Positions 25,114-34,635 of a stretch of 64,000 nucleotides of DNA are shown here, in pieces (positions within the stretch are counted from its first letter, which is position 1; every line of letters begins with the position of its first letter). This stretch comes from Sordaria brevicollis (Eukaryota > Ascomycota > Sordariomycetes > Sordariales > Sordariaceae), in NCBI GenBank assembly GCA_033439795.1, contig JAUTDP010000009.1, positions 2,480,001 to 2,544,000 on the forward strand, in the 5' to 3' direction. Made by a program: the position numbers and the translations under genes. Under the pieces are notes generated by a model. It worked only from the letters and a program-made list of their open reading frames with translations. It was not told where the DNA came from and searched no databases.

Positions 25114-27031
25114 ATTTCGATATAAAAGAAGGCCGGGATAGGAAGTATTTATTTCTTTTATTCCTATTATTCGTTAATTTCGATTTTATAATATTAAATA
25201 TATTTAATAAACGATATAGTTTTTTAATTGTTATATATTAAAATAAGCCGGTAAATTAATTCGGATTTATTAAAAGTAAAACGGTTATTTTATAGTTCCT
25301 TATAAATCTAATAAATACCCTTAAATTTGCTTTTATCTTTATAAATAGTATTAATTTAAAGATTTAGCAAATTTTTATACTTAATTTATTTAATAATAAG
25401 AAAGGCCGGTAATTTATTATTTTCGATAAATCGAGTAATAGTAACGTTATTAATTGTACGAAGAAATAAGGATTTAATAATCAAATTTAAAAGCTATTAG
25501 GAAGTAATATTAGTATTTTTACGCTTTAATAATAAATATTTTATTACTATTTTATTAGTAAATTTCTTTGTACGGTTAAAAAATAATTATTAAAGGGGGC
25601 TATAAAGTAATAGGTATTATATAAGATTAATAATAATTAAATTAATTATTTAATCTTATTTTCTTCTAATTAGCTTTCGAACCGTATTTTTATAATTAAA
25701 ATTATTATATATAATAATACTATTAGGGTTATAGGTAGTACGCTTAAAGTTATACTTTATTTAATCTACTATAGTATTAAATAATTTATTAAATATTATA
25801 TATAATAAAATAATATTTATTTTAAATAAGGTTTAAATTATTCTTCGTAATATTCTTATTAATATTATATAAAAGTTAAAAATTCAACGAAGAAAATTAC
25901 TTTTAACTTCGGAAAATTTAAATATTTAAATAAATATAATAATAATAATACGGTTATAAAAATTTTAATCGATAATCGCGTTCTCTTTAATTATAATATT
26001 AATAAATTTAAATCGGTTAATTATAAATTGTAAAATTATAATAACCAATATAGGAGCCGTCTTTTTGAAGTTAGGCTATATTTTAATAAGGGAATTCTCT
26101 AATTAAAACGAATTATTTAAATTAAAAATAGTAACCTTCCCGTCTCCTTCGCTCTAATAAATCTTTTCAACGTCGAAGTAATTAAAAGTAAATTCGTTAA
26201 TTAAAATTAATATTTCTTTACGTATAATAAAAATATAAAAGTTAGGGCCGGGTTTATCGGTTTAAACGTTAAAATTATAATTATTAAAAATATTTTTGAA
26301 TTCGTCGTTTTCTTCGAAAAAGTTGACGAAATTTATACTTCTATAAGAGTTTTGTAATTATTCGATTATAAAAACCTTTATATTAAATTGTATAGGTTAA
26401 GAGTCGGTATTATTAGTCCTTAATATTTTGGCGGAATAATTAATATATTTCGAATAGAGGCGTTTTTAAAACTTTTTAATTTTACGAATAATTTCGTAAT
26501 TTTTGTCTTTTTTATCAGTATTACGTTAATCGTTTGGGTTTTATTAATTAAAAATACGGCGGGTTAAATTATTACGAATTCGATTAGAATTATAAGTTCG
26601 ATTAATTAGAGTATTAATAGAAATAGGGGTAGAAATAATTAGCGGAGATTTTACGGGAATTTTAAGGGTACTAGGTTATTAAAGGCTATTTAATTATAAT
26701 AACCGTCGGCGTTAAAGGGTATTTTCGTCGGCTATATTCGCAATTTCGGGGGTTTTTATTTTTAAGGTCGCTATTAATAATAAAGGTTTAAAAGTAGTAC
26801 CGTTGGATAGAATTAGTTTACGCGATTCTAAATATATTAGAAGTATATTAATACGATGTATTATTATTGAATTATAGTATTGATATTAATTTGCTTGGTG
26901 TGTTTGAAAACCCGTATACGGTTTTGGTTAAATCCTGTATTTAGACCTCCTTGAGCGGAGTGTATAATATTACCCAGATTAAAAATAAAAAATTAATTTA
27001 TCGATAAAATAAAAAAAAACGTGTATTGGCT

Positions 27032-27085
27032 GTAAAACGTCCGTGCACGAGAGCTCAAGGAAGGAAGGTCTGAGCGCTGAGATAA
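27032..27085 (-). repeat. Right terminal inverted repeat of the composite block
   Basis: This is the inverse partner of 4572-4620. The outer 21 bases AAGGTCTGAGCG...GATAA match with one difference. The inner AAACGTCCGTGC resembles the inverse of the left side's GCAAGGACGTTT. Normal base composition resumes from about here. Confidence 0.75.
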
Positions 27086-29392
27086 CTTCACACCCGTCAA
27101 TGTCCAATTTACACTGGCCTCGTCGCCTCAGAAGCTGTCCACACAGCCTGTGTTACCACAGTGTGTAAGGATCTTCATCAGAGCCTTCATTTTGCTTCTC
27201 CTCTGCCTGGGCACTTTTGGCGCCGTGTGTGTGTCCACGAAACTCGGGGTTGGAGCAGATCCAATCTTCTTCTTCGCTCTCCTCGCTCAGACTTTCGCCT
27301 GCTTGTGGTTTGTTTTCACTCTTGCGAACTCACAGGGATTGCACAACTTTCTGTTTGCCTTTCACTTCAATCAACTTTATGTCCTTCTCTGCTGTGGACC
27401 ACTGTGGAAAGCAACGAAGTAACAAAATCTAGCCACGACAGTCTTCACAATCCTTAGCCACCAACCTAATAACGACAGCGAATCGCTCTTCTTTCTTGGC
27501 GCCAATCCTACTGCTGCTACCGCTGCTGCTGCTGCGGCGGTTGTTGAAAGTTTTTAGGTTACCGTTACAGTTGCGGTTGCAACTCTACGTTCGGCTTGCT
27601 GACTTGCTACTTGCTACTTTGCGAATGATGGAGGGGCACAGCCCACCGCAGCGAAGTGAACGGCGAACGAACGGCGAACGGGACAGCGGGAAAGGATACT
27701 AATTTAGGTTTGATGTGGATGGATTGACACTCGGTCAACGTGTGTCTTCTGTTGGTGGTGATGCGTTGGAGAGGCGCGGGGAGGGGGATGGGAATGGGAC
27801 CCCTTTTTGATGTTTTTGTAATGATCTGAACGAAGCAGACAGTTTCGCTCTCGGTTTGCTTTATCTCTCGTCTCTCTTCGCTCTCGGATATCACAAACCG
27901 AGAAGATACCCGGCGTTTGTGTCCACAGGTGTTTGTTTGATATGAGACCGAATGAATGGAAGATTCCTGTCAAACATGAAGAATGAAGGGGTCGGTTATT
28001 TCTTCATAACCGAAACCTAACAGAACTGTAAATAAACGGTAGAAACAGCACCTCAGGTTACATTTCTACCCATGGGTAGCATTCAGCCCACCAAGGCTAA
28101 AAGTGTTTGAAGTCGCGATGGATTCCCAATGGAGCTAAGCCTGGGCGGGGGAGTATTGTAGATCATTTTCTAGGCAAGAACGTTTCATGGGTTGAGTGAT
28201 ACCTTACATTTTTATGTCAGATTCATGACGAGCGGGAAGGGAAAAGAGTGAGGAGAGGAATCGTTCTTGCTGCTGCTCCCACATTGGTAATGAAAAGGAA
28301 GAAAGGAAGGAACGACAGATGGGGAAGGAAGGAAGGAAGAAAAGCAAAAGCCATCATGGCAGTGCCAAAAGCTTATTGTCTTTTTTCATGATGAGTGGCA
28401 CACACATTCCACCGACTCGTTGCCCGAGAGAGAGTGCTGATGCAGTGTACCGAGACCACTCATGAAGCAGACCGAAACAAACATGGAAGGCAAGTGGTAC
28501 AAGAGGGTAAGGGCGAAGCTGAGCGGGTAGGTAACTGGTTACAGTGACCGAGAAAGAGGGAAAGAGAGAATGTTTTATCCTTGAGAGGACTGGAAGGAGT
28601 GGATGAACTGAACTGAATTGACAGTCGTTCGTTGTTTCCGTTGATTCAGCCGAGTGGCCTTTCCATCCCACCCATTTTATCATTTTTCTTTTCTTCCCCT
28701 CGTCACCCTCCCCCTTGCAAGTGTCAGAGTCGTGCTTGATGTACAAGCCACCAACAGGCTACACTAAGCAACACTCAACATCCCAGCCCGCAGCCCGACT
28801 TCAGTCCTCAGTTTGGCCCCCCTCATTTGTGGCCTGGCCTGCTTGACCTGGCCTGGAGGTTGTTTCTTCCTGGGGGGTTCCCGTTTTCCTATCCTTTCCT
28901 CGCCCCCTGCTGTGTCTCCCACACATTATTTGTCTGTGGTTGGGTGAAGGTCACGGTGTTGTTGTACATCCAATCCTTCCAGACGGATAGTTGCTCCTTT
29001 CCCCAACTTGGTATTGGTGCTTACTCCCGAGCCTCGTTCGCTGCTCCGCTCCACAAACCGTACCCCTTCCGTCCGTCTTACCCTGCGCACGCCTTCCCTT
29101 TCGCCATTCCTTCCTTCGTGCGCGGTTCCGTTTGGGTTTGTCGTTCACTTCCTCTCACTTTTTTCTCCTCTGGCACACTTTCGGCTGCTGGCTGTTCTCT
29201 TGACGGCGTCGACACATCTGCTTCGGATTCGAACCACCATCGACACAGACGGAGACGACAACATAGAGTGATGCGTATATCGACCACTACACGCCATATT
29301 ATTTAAAGGAGCGACATCTCTCAAACCCGATCCTGAGGTGCGGCGACCAATTCGAGGGAAAGATCCTAGAGAAGCGGAAGTCGGTACATATC
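27086..29392. other. Gene-free stretch next to the AT-rich block; upstream region of the Mid2-like gene
   Basis: I see no supported gene. Several frames of 60-160 residues exist on both strands but look like simple-sequence or pyrimidine-rich DNA read through (CTTCC, GGAAGG and GCTGCT tracts). The last part before 29393 is likely promoter and long leader of the surface-protein gene. Confidence 0.55.
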
Positions 29393-31033
29393 ATGCGAAT
29401 ATCTCTGGCTAGAAGATGGCTATTGGCCGCCCTCTCGCTGGCGAGTCCAGTGGCTTCACAAACCGCGGTTGCTCAAGATCCTGTCAAATTTGATCCCGCA
29501 TACGGCTTCATCGTCGATCCAAGCGATCCAAGGCTTGGCCGAGCTGCCATCATTAAGTTGGGATCATTACCACCGACTTTTAAATGGACCAAAATGGAGG
29601 GCGTGTCAGTTCATGGCGTCTACCTGAACAAAATAAGAACGGCCGGCGCCGACGAGAAAATCGGATATGGCGGGAACCCCATCACAGGGGGTCCTAATAT
29701 AGATGGAAAAGGCCAAAACGTTGTTCCAAAAATATCACTCATTGGTAAGTAAAGCGCGGTTTGTCCCCTCTATGCTTTGGGTTTGCCCGAGATTCATGAA
29801 ACAGAGAGCTGATGGAACAAAACATGGGAAGTTGTTAATACTACCGACACGGAAGGTGAAGTTTCAATCTCTGTAGATGACAGTTGGAACAAACTCGCCC
29901 TTTGGGACGATGAGAAGCCGTCCATAAACTCGCTGTATTTTGAGGCTCGTTGGACAAAAGATGGCAAGGACTACGAAACTTACAGCCGCCTTTTCACGTT
30001 GGTTAATGGCGGCATCGAGGCTATGATAATCAAGGCTTTGGAGAACAATGAGTTCAAGAATGAGGGGCCGTATCAACCCAAAGTTAAGGCGAATGAACCG
30101 AGTCCTACTACCACAACCTCTAGAAACATTCCAAGCGCAATCACTCAGGTCACTGTCACATCGACCTCGACCCCCACGTCAACTACAGGCGACAACACGG
30201 CCAATACCCCCGATGACAAGACCGGTCAAAACATCAGCGACCCCGAACCCTCTAGCCCTAAAAGCAAAAAGGGCCTCTCCCTTGGCGCCATCATCGGAAT
30301 CGCCATAGCCTGCGGCCTCATTGGCCTCGCCCTCATCGGCGGCATCATCTTCTGCTGTCTCCGTCGACGCCAGAAGCAGAATGCTCTTGGTGGTGTCAGC
30401 CGCGGTGGCATGTCCTACGGGGGCAGCGGCCGAAATGGCGACGAGCTCATGGCCGAGAAGGAAGCCAATGCGGGTGTACTCCACGATGTGACGAGCGCCC
30501 CTACCTCACCCTACTCCGACGACGGCCACAACCACCAACAGCACCTGATGGGAATGGGAAGTGTCGGTTCCAGCAATAGGGATAGCGGTAGTGTCGTTAT
30601 GCCGAACACTGGTGCTGGTGTTCCCGCTCATGGCGTCCTTCCCGGAGTTGATGCGAGATTGGAAGGAGGAGGAGGTAGCCCGGTGTCGAATGCCCCATCT
30701 CACCCCGTGCAGCACGATCATCAGTCCGGAAGGTCGTACACGATGTACTCCGATCATCAGTCTGGGGGAGGAAGAGGTGATGGGTCACCAACTACTCTGC
30801 ACAGCGGCGGGGGTGCACCATCGCTTAGACATGGAGGAGCGGGTACTGAAAACAACCGGGGTAGTCTGATCAGCCAGCAACAGCAGGCCAGGAGTCTGTC
30901 GACGCCATATGCTCATTTGGTAGAGGAGGGAATGACGGAAGACCAAATCAGAGCGTTGGAAGAGGAGGAGCGTCAGCTTGACGCGGCGATTGAACAGCAT
31001 GTGGGCGGGCGAAGGGGTTCTAGGAACATATGA
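29393..31033 (+). CDS. Mid2-like single-pass membrane protein with Ser/Thr-rich ectodomain
   Basis: Two exons, 29393-29744 and 29832-31033, give 517 residues. The intron has a GTAAGT donor and a GGGAAG acceptor; no earlier AG avoids the TGA at 29810-29812. Residues 1-22 form a signal peptide (Arg-rich start, hydrophobic core, ASPVASQ cleavage context). The next 190 residues look like a folded extracellular domain. A Thr/Ser/Pro-rich stalk follows (around TSTSTPTSTTGD), then one membrane helix at about 265-293 (AIIGIAIACGLIGLALIGG) with CCLRRRQK on the cytosolic side. The tail is Gly/Ser/His/Pro-rich, ending in an acidic helix near EEGMTEDQIRALEEEERQLD. The architecture resembles fungal Mid2/Wsc-type wall sensors or Axl2-like proteins, but I cannot name an orthologue. 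Surface sensing or cell-wall anchoring is inference. Confidence 0.75.
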
Positions 31034-31621
31034 TGAATGTTTTGAGAGGTGAAAATGAGCGAGCGTAGCATTTAGGGGAGAACCCGATGATGAGGGCTTT
31101 ATTCTTTCCTTTTCATTGTTAATGTTGGGGAAGTTGCGTATATCCATGTGGAGGGCAGATGATCCTAAATATCTGGTGATGAATGAAAAGAATCTATATC
31201 CGTAAGCATGAGATTTCCCCATCATCGATCAGTGGCCATGGAGTGAACGTACCGTGGAATATCCAAATCAAAACTAAATACTGCTCGAAGGGTAAACATA
31301 GAAGTAATCAGGCAGAACATCTGCGGGAAAAGCATCTCGAAGTCCATAGGTCGTGTCATATCTGGCTCAACTGACAATATTGCTGGCATAAAGATAAATA
31401 TCACCACCTGCAAACTGGTGAACTAGAGTTCCCATCGCTGACGCCGTCCCAGAAGCCCGACCTGTAATGCACAATATAAAACCGCGGAATCCGATAAATA
31501 GCCTTTTGAGTATGCTCGGGGTGTGGACCAACTGACTGTTTCTGATAAGAATGATCCCACCGAATCCTCGCTCAGCCTATCCTCCGTCCGCAACATCTGC
31601 GTATTACTTCACACTCATTCT
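31034..31621. other. Convergent 3' intergenic stretch
   Basis: This lies between the stops of the Mid2-like gene (+) and tvp23 (-). No gene is supported; it should contain both 3' untranslated regions and terminators. Confidence 0.6.
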
Positions 31622-32678
31622 CTACCTAGAGAAGAACCTCCCAACCATGTTGCTCGCAATATTCCCAGCAATGTTACCCGAGCTGAACGCGCTTCCAGCG
31701 ATATTGGAAGCCTGGCTAAACTTGTCGCATCTCGAAAAGGCAAGCGAGTTGGTAATGGTCAGGACCAACGCGATAGCTACAACACCACCCACTGTCAGCA
31801 AGACGCCCCCTTTCTCCCCCAATAACCCACACATAGGGGAAACGGGAAAACATACCAACAAGCGGCAACCAAATAAACTTTAGACTAAAAAGCGCCACAA
31901 TCGCCAGCACGACCCACAAAAGCGGCTGCGCGTAGATGGCGAGCCAGAAAAAGCGGGAGTCGGTCGCGTTGATGATTTTGGTCCCCGGTTCGCTGCTCTC
32001 AAACACCCAGTGGGAGTCGCCCGTGTTGGGGTCGACTTCGTTCCACCATCGTAGACCGACGAGGCGGCGGCCGGCGATGTTTTTGAGGTAGTAGAAGTCG
32101 CCGGCTAGAAGGAGGATGGTTATGATGAAGATCATTACGCTGTTGTGCGGATAATTAGCTGGCTGTTCATTATGAGGGTGGGAGTCATCCGTGTAAAGGG
32201 AGGGAGGCTGGGCTGGGGACACTCGGGTTCGGCTGGCAAAGGGTAGTTCAAGCAGGATCGGATAGGATGGATGTATGTTCGAGGGATTCGATGGGGTTGC
32301 TTCTTACAGATTGTCGGTAAAAAGAAGACCAAAAAGGTAGACGAGGAGACTAGCTGTTGTTCGTTGTTCAATCGTTAGCCATTGTGTCTTTCCAAACTCT
32401 CTCCGTCCACCCTCCTCCTCCAGTCTTCCGTTCTCAATTCTCTCCTTCGTATATTCCCATCTTGCGTCGACCCTCCCATTCCTTTCCATTCTAGCCGAGA
32501 TCCCTGACGGACTGGCAGTCCCCAACGCCAATCCTCGAGCTCGTGTATGTTGACATGCCGTGGGGTAGGGAGTTAGGGAGGACCTACAAGACCGAAAAGC
32601 GAGAAACGTCAAAAGCGTAATGGGATGCGAGCTCAAGCGCCAGCTCAAAGAGCCGGGCGTCGGTGTTGCTTCCATCAT
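31622..32678 (-). CDS. tvp23: Golgi membrane protein Tvp23
   Basis: Four exons on the minus strand (32678-32588, 32353-32308, 32139-31856 and 31776-31622) give 191 residues, the usual size for the TVP23/FAM18 family. The splices rebuild the family signature without gaps: [60 protein letters not shown], and an [20 protein letters not shown] stretch before the C-terminal [13 protein letters not shown]. Four hydrophobic segments fit the known four-span topology. In yeast, Tvp23 sits in late-Golgi vesicles with Yip4/Yip5-type partners and helps vesicle traffic. Exon 2 is only 46 bases. Two Met codons begin the frame (32678 and 32675) and either may be used. Confidence 0.93.
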
Positions 32679-33524
32679 CAGGATCGGATGGTCCGGGGTT
32701 CGAACGTTCGTTCGTTGTCTGGTAGTGGTATCGTCGTCGTGGAGTAGTTGTTTGGGAGGAATATGATGCCGTCCGCGCGATGCGTAATTGAGGTGCGCAA
32801 TGGAGGTCAGAACACCTAAGCTCCCGTCCGCGTAGTCAAAGATAGGAGCTGGGGTGCACTAACGGGAGTGGCTCGGATGGGTAGCGCACCGAAGTAGTGT
32901 GTACGCTCTTTTACTAGCATTTAAGTAAGCAAATGAGGTACTCCCTACCGAAATCCATTTGACTACCGTTAGTGTGCTAATTATTGTGTTTCACTATGGC
33001 GGGAATGACACCCGTGCTGATCCTCCGCTCCAACCCTCCTGAAGACGGAAAGAGCGATACTTTACAAACCGTAAAAGTGTTCATTCCATGTGAACTTTGT
33101 CATTAAATTCAGTACCTTCAATTCGTTTAAGATGGGCTGTCAGCGAGTAACTCGGCATCTACATTTCAACTACATCGGGAAGTCGGAGGATAGAAGAAGG
33201 TAAAGTTTAGTCCGAATAGCGCCCCAGCCGACAGCGGCCCGAAGCTACAGCTCCCCGCTAGTGCTACGTCACATGCTATTGTTCCTTGAGGTTCCCATTG
33301 AGCACTTCATCTGTTGACATTTCCCCCCTTTCGCCATTGACGAATCGTGATCATTGGATCAATTTACATTCATTTCTGCTGAACAGAATTCACGGGTTAA
33401 CTTTTGAAGCAGTCGTCCACAAGGGAAAACGTGGTTGATTGTCACCAAGTAACCCAGCTCTCATCGCCCATACCAACATCCCGACATCCCGAGAAGTCCA
33501 CCCCATTGACTTTGACTGTTAACC
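32679..33524. other. Divergent promoter region of tvp23 and the citrate-lyase-like gene
   Basis: 846 bp between two divergent start codons. No gene is supported. It contains short repeats of GTTCGTTCG near 32700 but no other structure I can interpret. Confidence 0.6.
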
Positions 33525-34609
33525 ATGGCTACCTCTTCCGTCCTCCGTCGGGCGTTGCTATACGGTGTGAACTATCCAAGATCATAAAATACGAGTGCTT
33601 ACTAACTCAAACGTCCAGTTCCTGCATCTTCCCAAAAGTTCATGACCAAGTCACTCTCCTTGGCTAGTGACAACATCACATATGATCTTGAGGACTCTGT
33701 GACTCCTGCAAACAAGCAGACAGCTCGCACACAACTGCGCGACCACCTGTCCTCGCTTTCCAACAAGCCGGCCTCCATTGGAGAGCTTGCTGTACGCATC
33801 AATGCTGTCTCAACCCCTTATGCGCTTGATGATCTAACCACTCTCGCAAGCGCGCCGAACCTTGATGCTATTGTTATCCCAAAGGTCAACAGTGCTAGCG
33901 ACTTGTCCTTCGTCACCGATGTCATCCGTCACGCAGCACCCCAGCGGCATGCTTCAGATCCTAAGGCGAACCCTCTCAAGTTGATTGCCCTGATCGAGTC
34001 GGCGAAGGCAGTGATGGATTTGCGCTCCATCTGTGCTGCGTCGCCATATCTGAGTGGTCTGATTTTCGCAGCTGAGGACTTCGCCTTGGACCTGTCCCTT
34101 ACGCGGACGCCAAGTTTGTCGGAGTTTCTGTACGCCAGAAGTGCCATTGTGACTGCAGCTAGAGCATATGATCTTCCAAGCTCCATCGATCTTGTCTGCA
34201 CCTCGTACAAGGGCCCAGAGGGCGTGAAGCGGCTAGAAGAGGAGTGTCAGAATGGCAAGGAAATGGGCTTCAATGGAAAGCGTGAGTTACCTATTTTGAA
34301 GCAGTTACTTATACGAACGGGACTGATTTCACTAACAAATGGCATAAACCAGAATGTATCCATCCCAGCCAAGTCGAAGTGGCCCAGAGACTGTTCGCCC
34401 CTGGAGAGGCCGAGGTTGAGTGGTCCATTCGTGTTCTGATTGCCGATGACAAGGCCTCAGCAGCAGGTCGAGGTGCTTGGACCTTGGAGGGAAAGATGAT
34501 TGATGCTCCTGTGGTTGGAAAGGCTCGGGCGGTCGTCGACAAAGCGGCAAAGTGCGGAATGGACGTTGAAAGCCTCAGGCAAAAGTGGAAGGATCAGAAG
34601 CCGGAGTAA
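33525..34609 (+). CDS. HpcH/HpaI aldolase / citrate lyase beta subunit-like enzyme (CLYBL type)
   Basis: Three exons (33525-33564, 33619-34281 and 34353-34609) give 319 residues. The short first exon encodes MATSSVLRRALLY; joining gives RRALLYVPASSQKFMTKSLS, the usual start of the CitE fold. Seen in order: the DLEDSVTP motif (acidic metal-binding loop), an IVIPKV strand with the conserved Lys, ALIESAKAVMDL with the Glu that binds the metal, IFAAEDFALDL with a second acidic pair, and GKQCIHPSQVEV, which closes the active site. Relatives cleave or form short acyl-CoA/oxo-acid products; animal CLYBL is a mitochondrial citramalyl-CoA lyase. The exact substrate here cannot be told from sequence. 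No obvious long targeting peptide is present. The gene ends 26 bp from the stop of the convergent neighbour. Confidence 0.88.
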
Positions 34610-34635
34610 TGGCCTCAAGAGAAGCGAATTACATC

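Larger units (their letters stand above)
7917..26870 (-). pseudogene. Minus-strand transposase-like relic (DUF6589-like C-terminal part), split by both LTR elements
   Basis: A long minus-strand frame is spread over three pieces: about 26870-25119, 17871-17007 and 8451-7917. It reads through both insertion points once each retrotransposon and one target-duplication copy are removed. Only TAA/TAG codons explainable by RIP interrupt it, without frame shifts in the parts I read. Segments read from it include NYEIIRKIKKF and YSKYINYSAKILRTNNTDS near 26.4-26.5 kb, PGPNFYIFIIRKEILILINE near 26.25 kb, LREIIPILPIIFYSNKL and ILEYWNRVYTINIKNNKNS near 17.1-17.3 kb, and IKWKVIVTVINESEELKVF near 8.3 kb. 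The pattern of a long hydrophobic helix, then a kept D/N-L-x-LE-x-W-N-R stretch, recalls the end of fungal DUF6589 proteins, from memory only. It converges on the helicase relic and likely belonged to the same DNA element. The 5' end is not defined. Confidence 0.6.
4572..27085. mobile_element. Composite RIP-mutated block bounded by inverted repeats; two LTR retrotransposons inside an older helicase-bearing DNA element
   Basis: The sequence becomes extremely AT-rich at about 4600 and recovers at about 27040. An inverted repeat sits at each border. Bases 4572-4592, reverse complemented, match 27065-27085 at 20 of 21 positions, and an inner match around AAACGTCC lies at about 4607-4618 and 27034-27045. 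Inside are two complete LTR retrotransposons with target duplications. Subtracting each insertion and one copy of its duplication leaves 6,722 bp. That remainder contains a plus-strand helicase relic and a convergent minus-strand frame. Inverted ends plus two internal genes fit a DNA transposon; helicase-encoding Academ-type (AcademH) elements are the candidate from general knowledge, but no clear target duplication flanks the outer ends. Every reading frame is riddled with TAA/TAG, so nothing here is functional. Confidence 0.7.

Noticed and set aside
32696..32720. GGTTCGAAC motif resembling a tRNA T-loop near 32696
   Set aside because: There are no matching D-arm, anticodon arm or acceptor stem around it; it is part of a GTTCGTTCG simple repeat.
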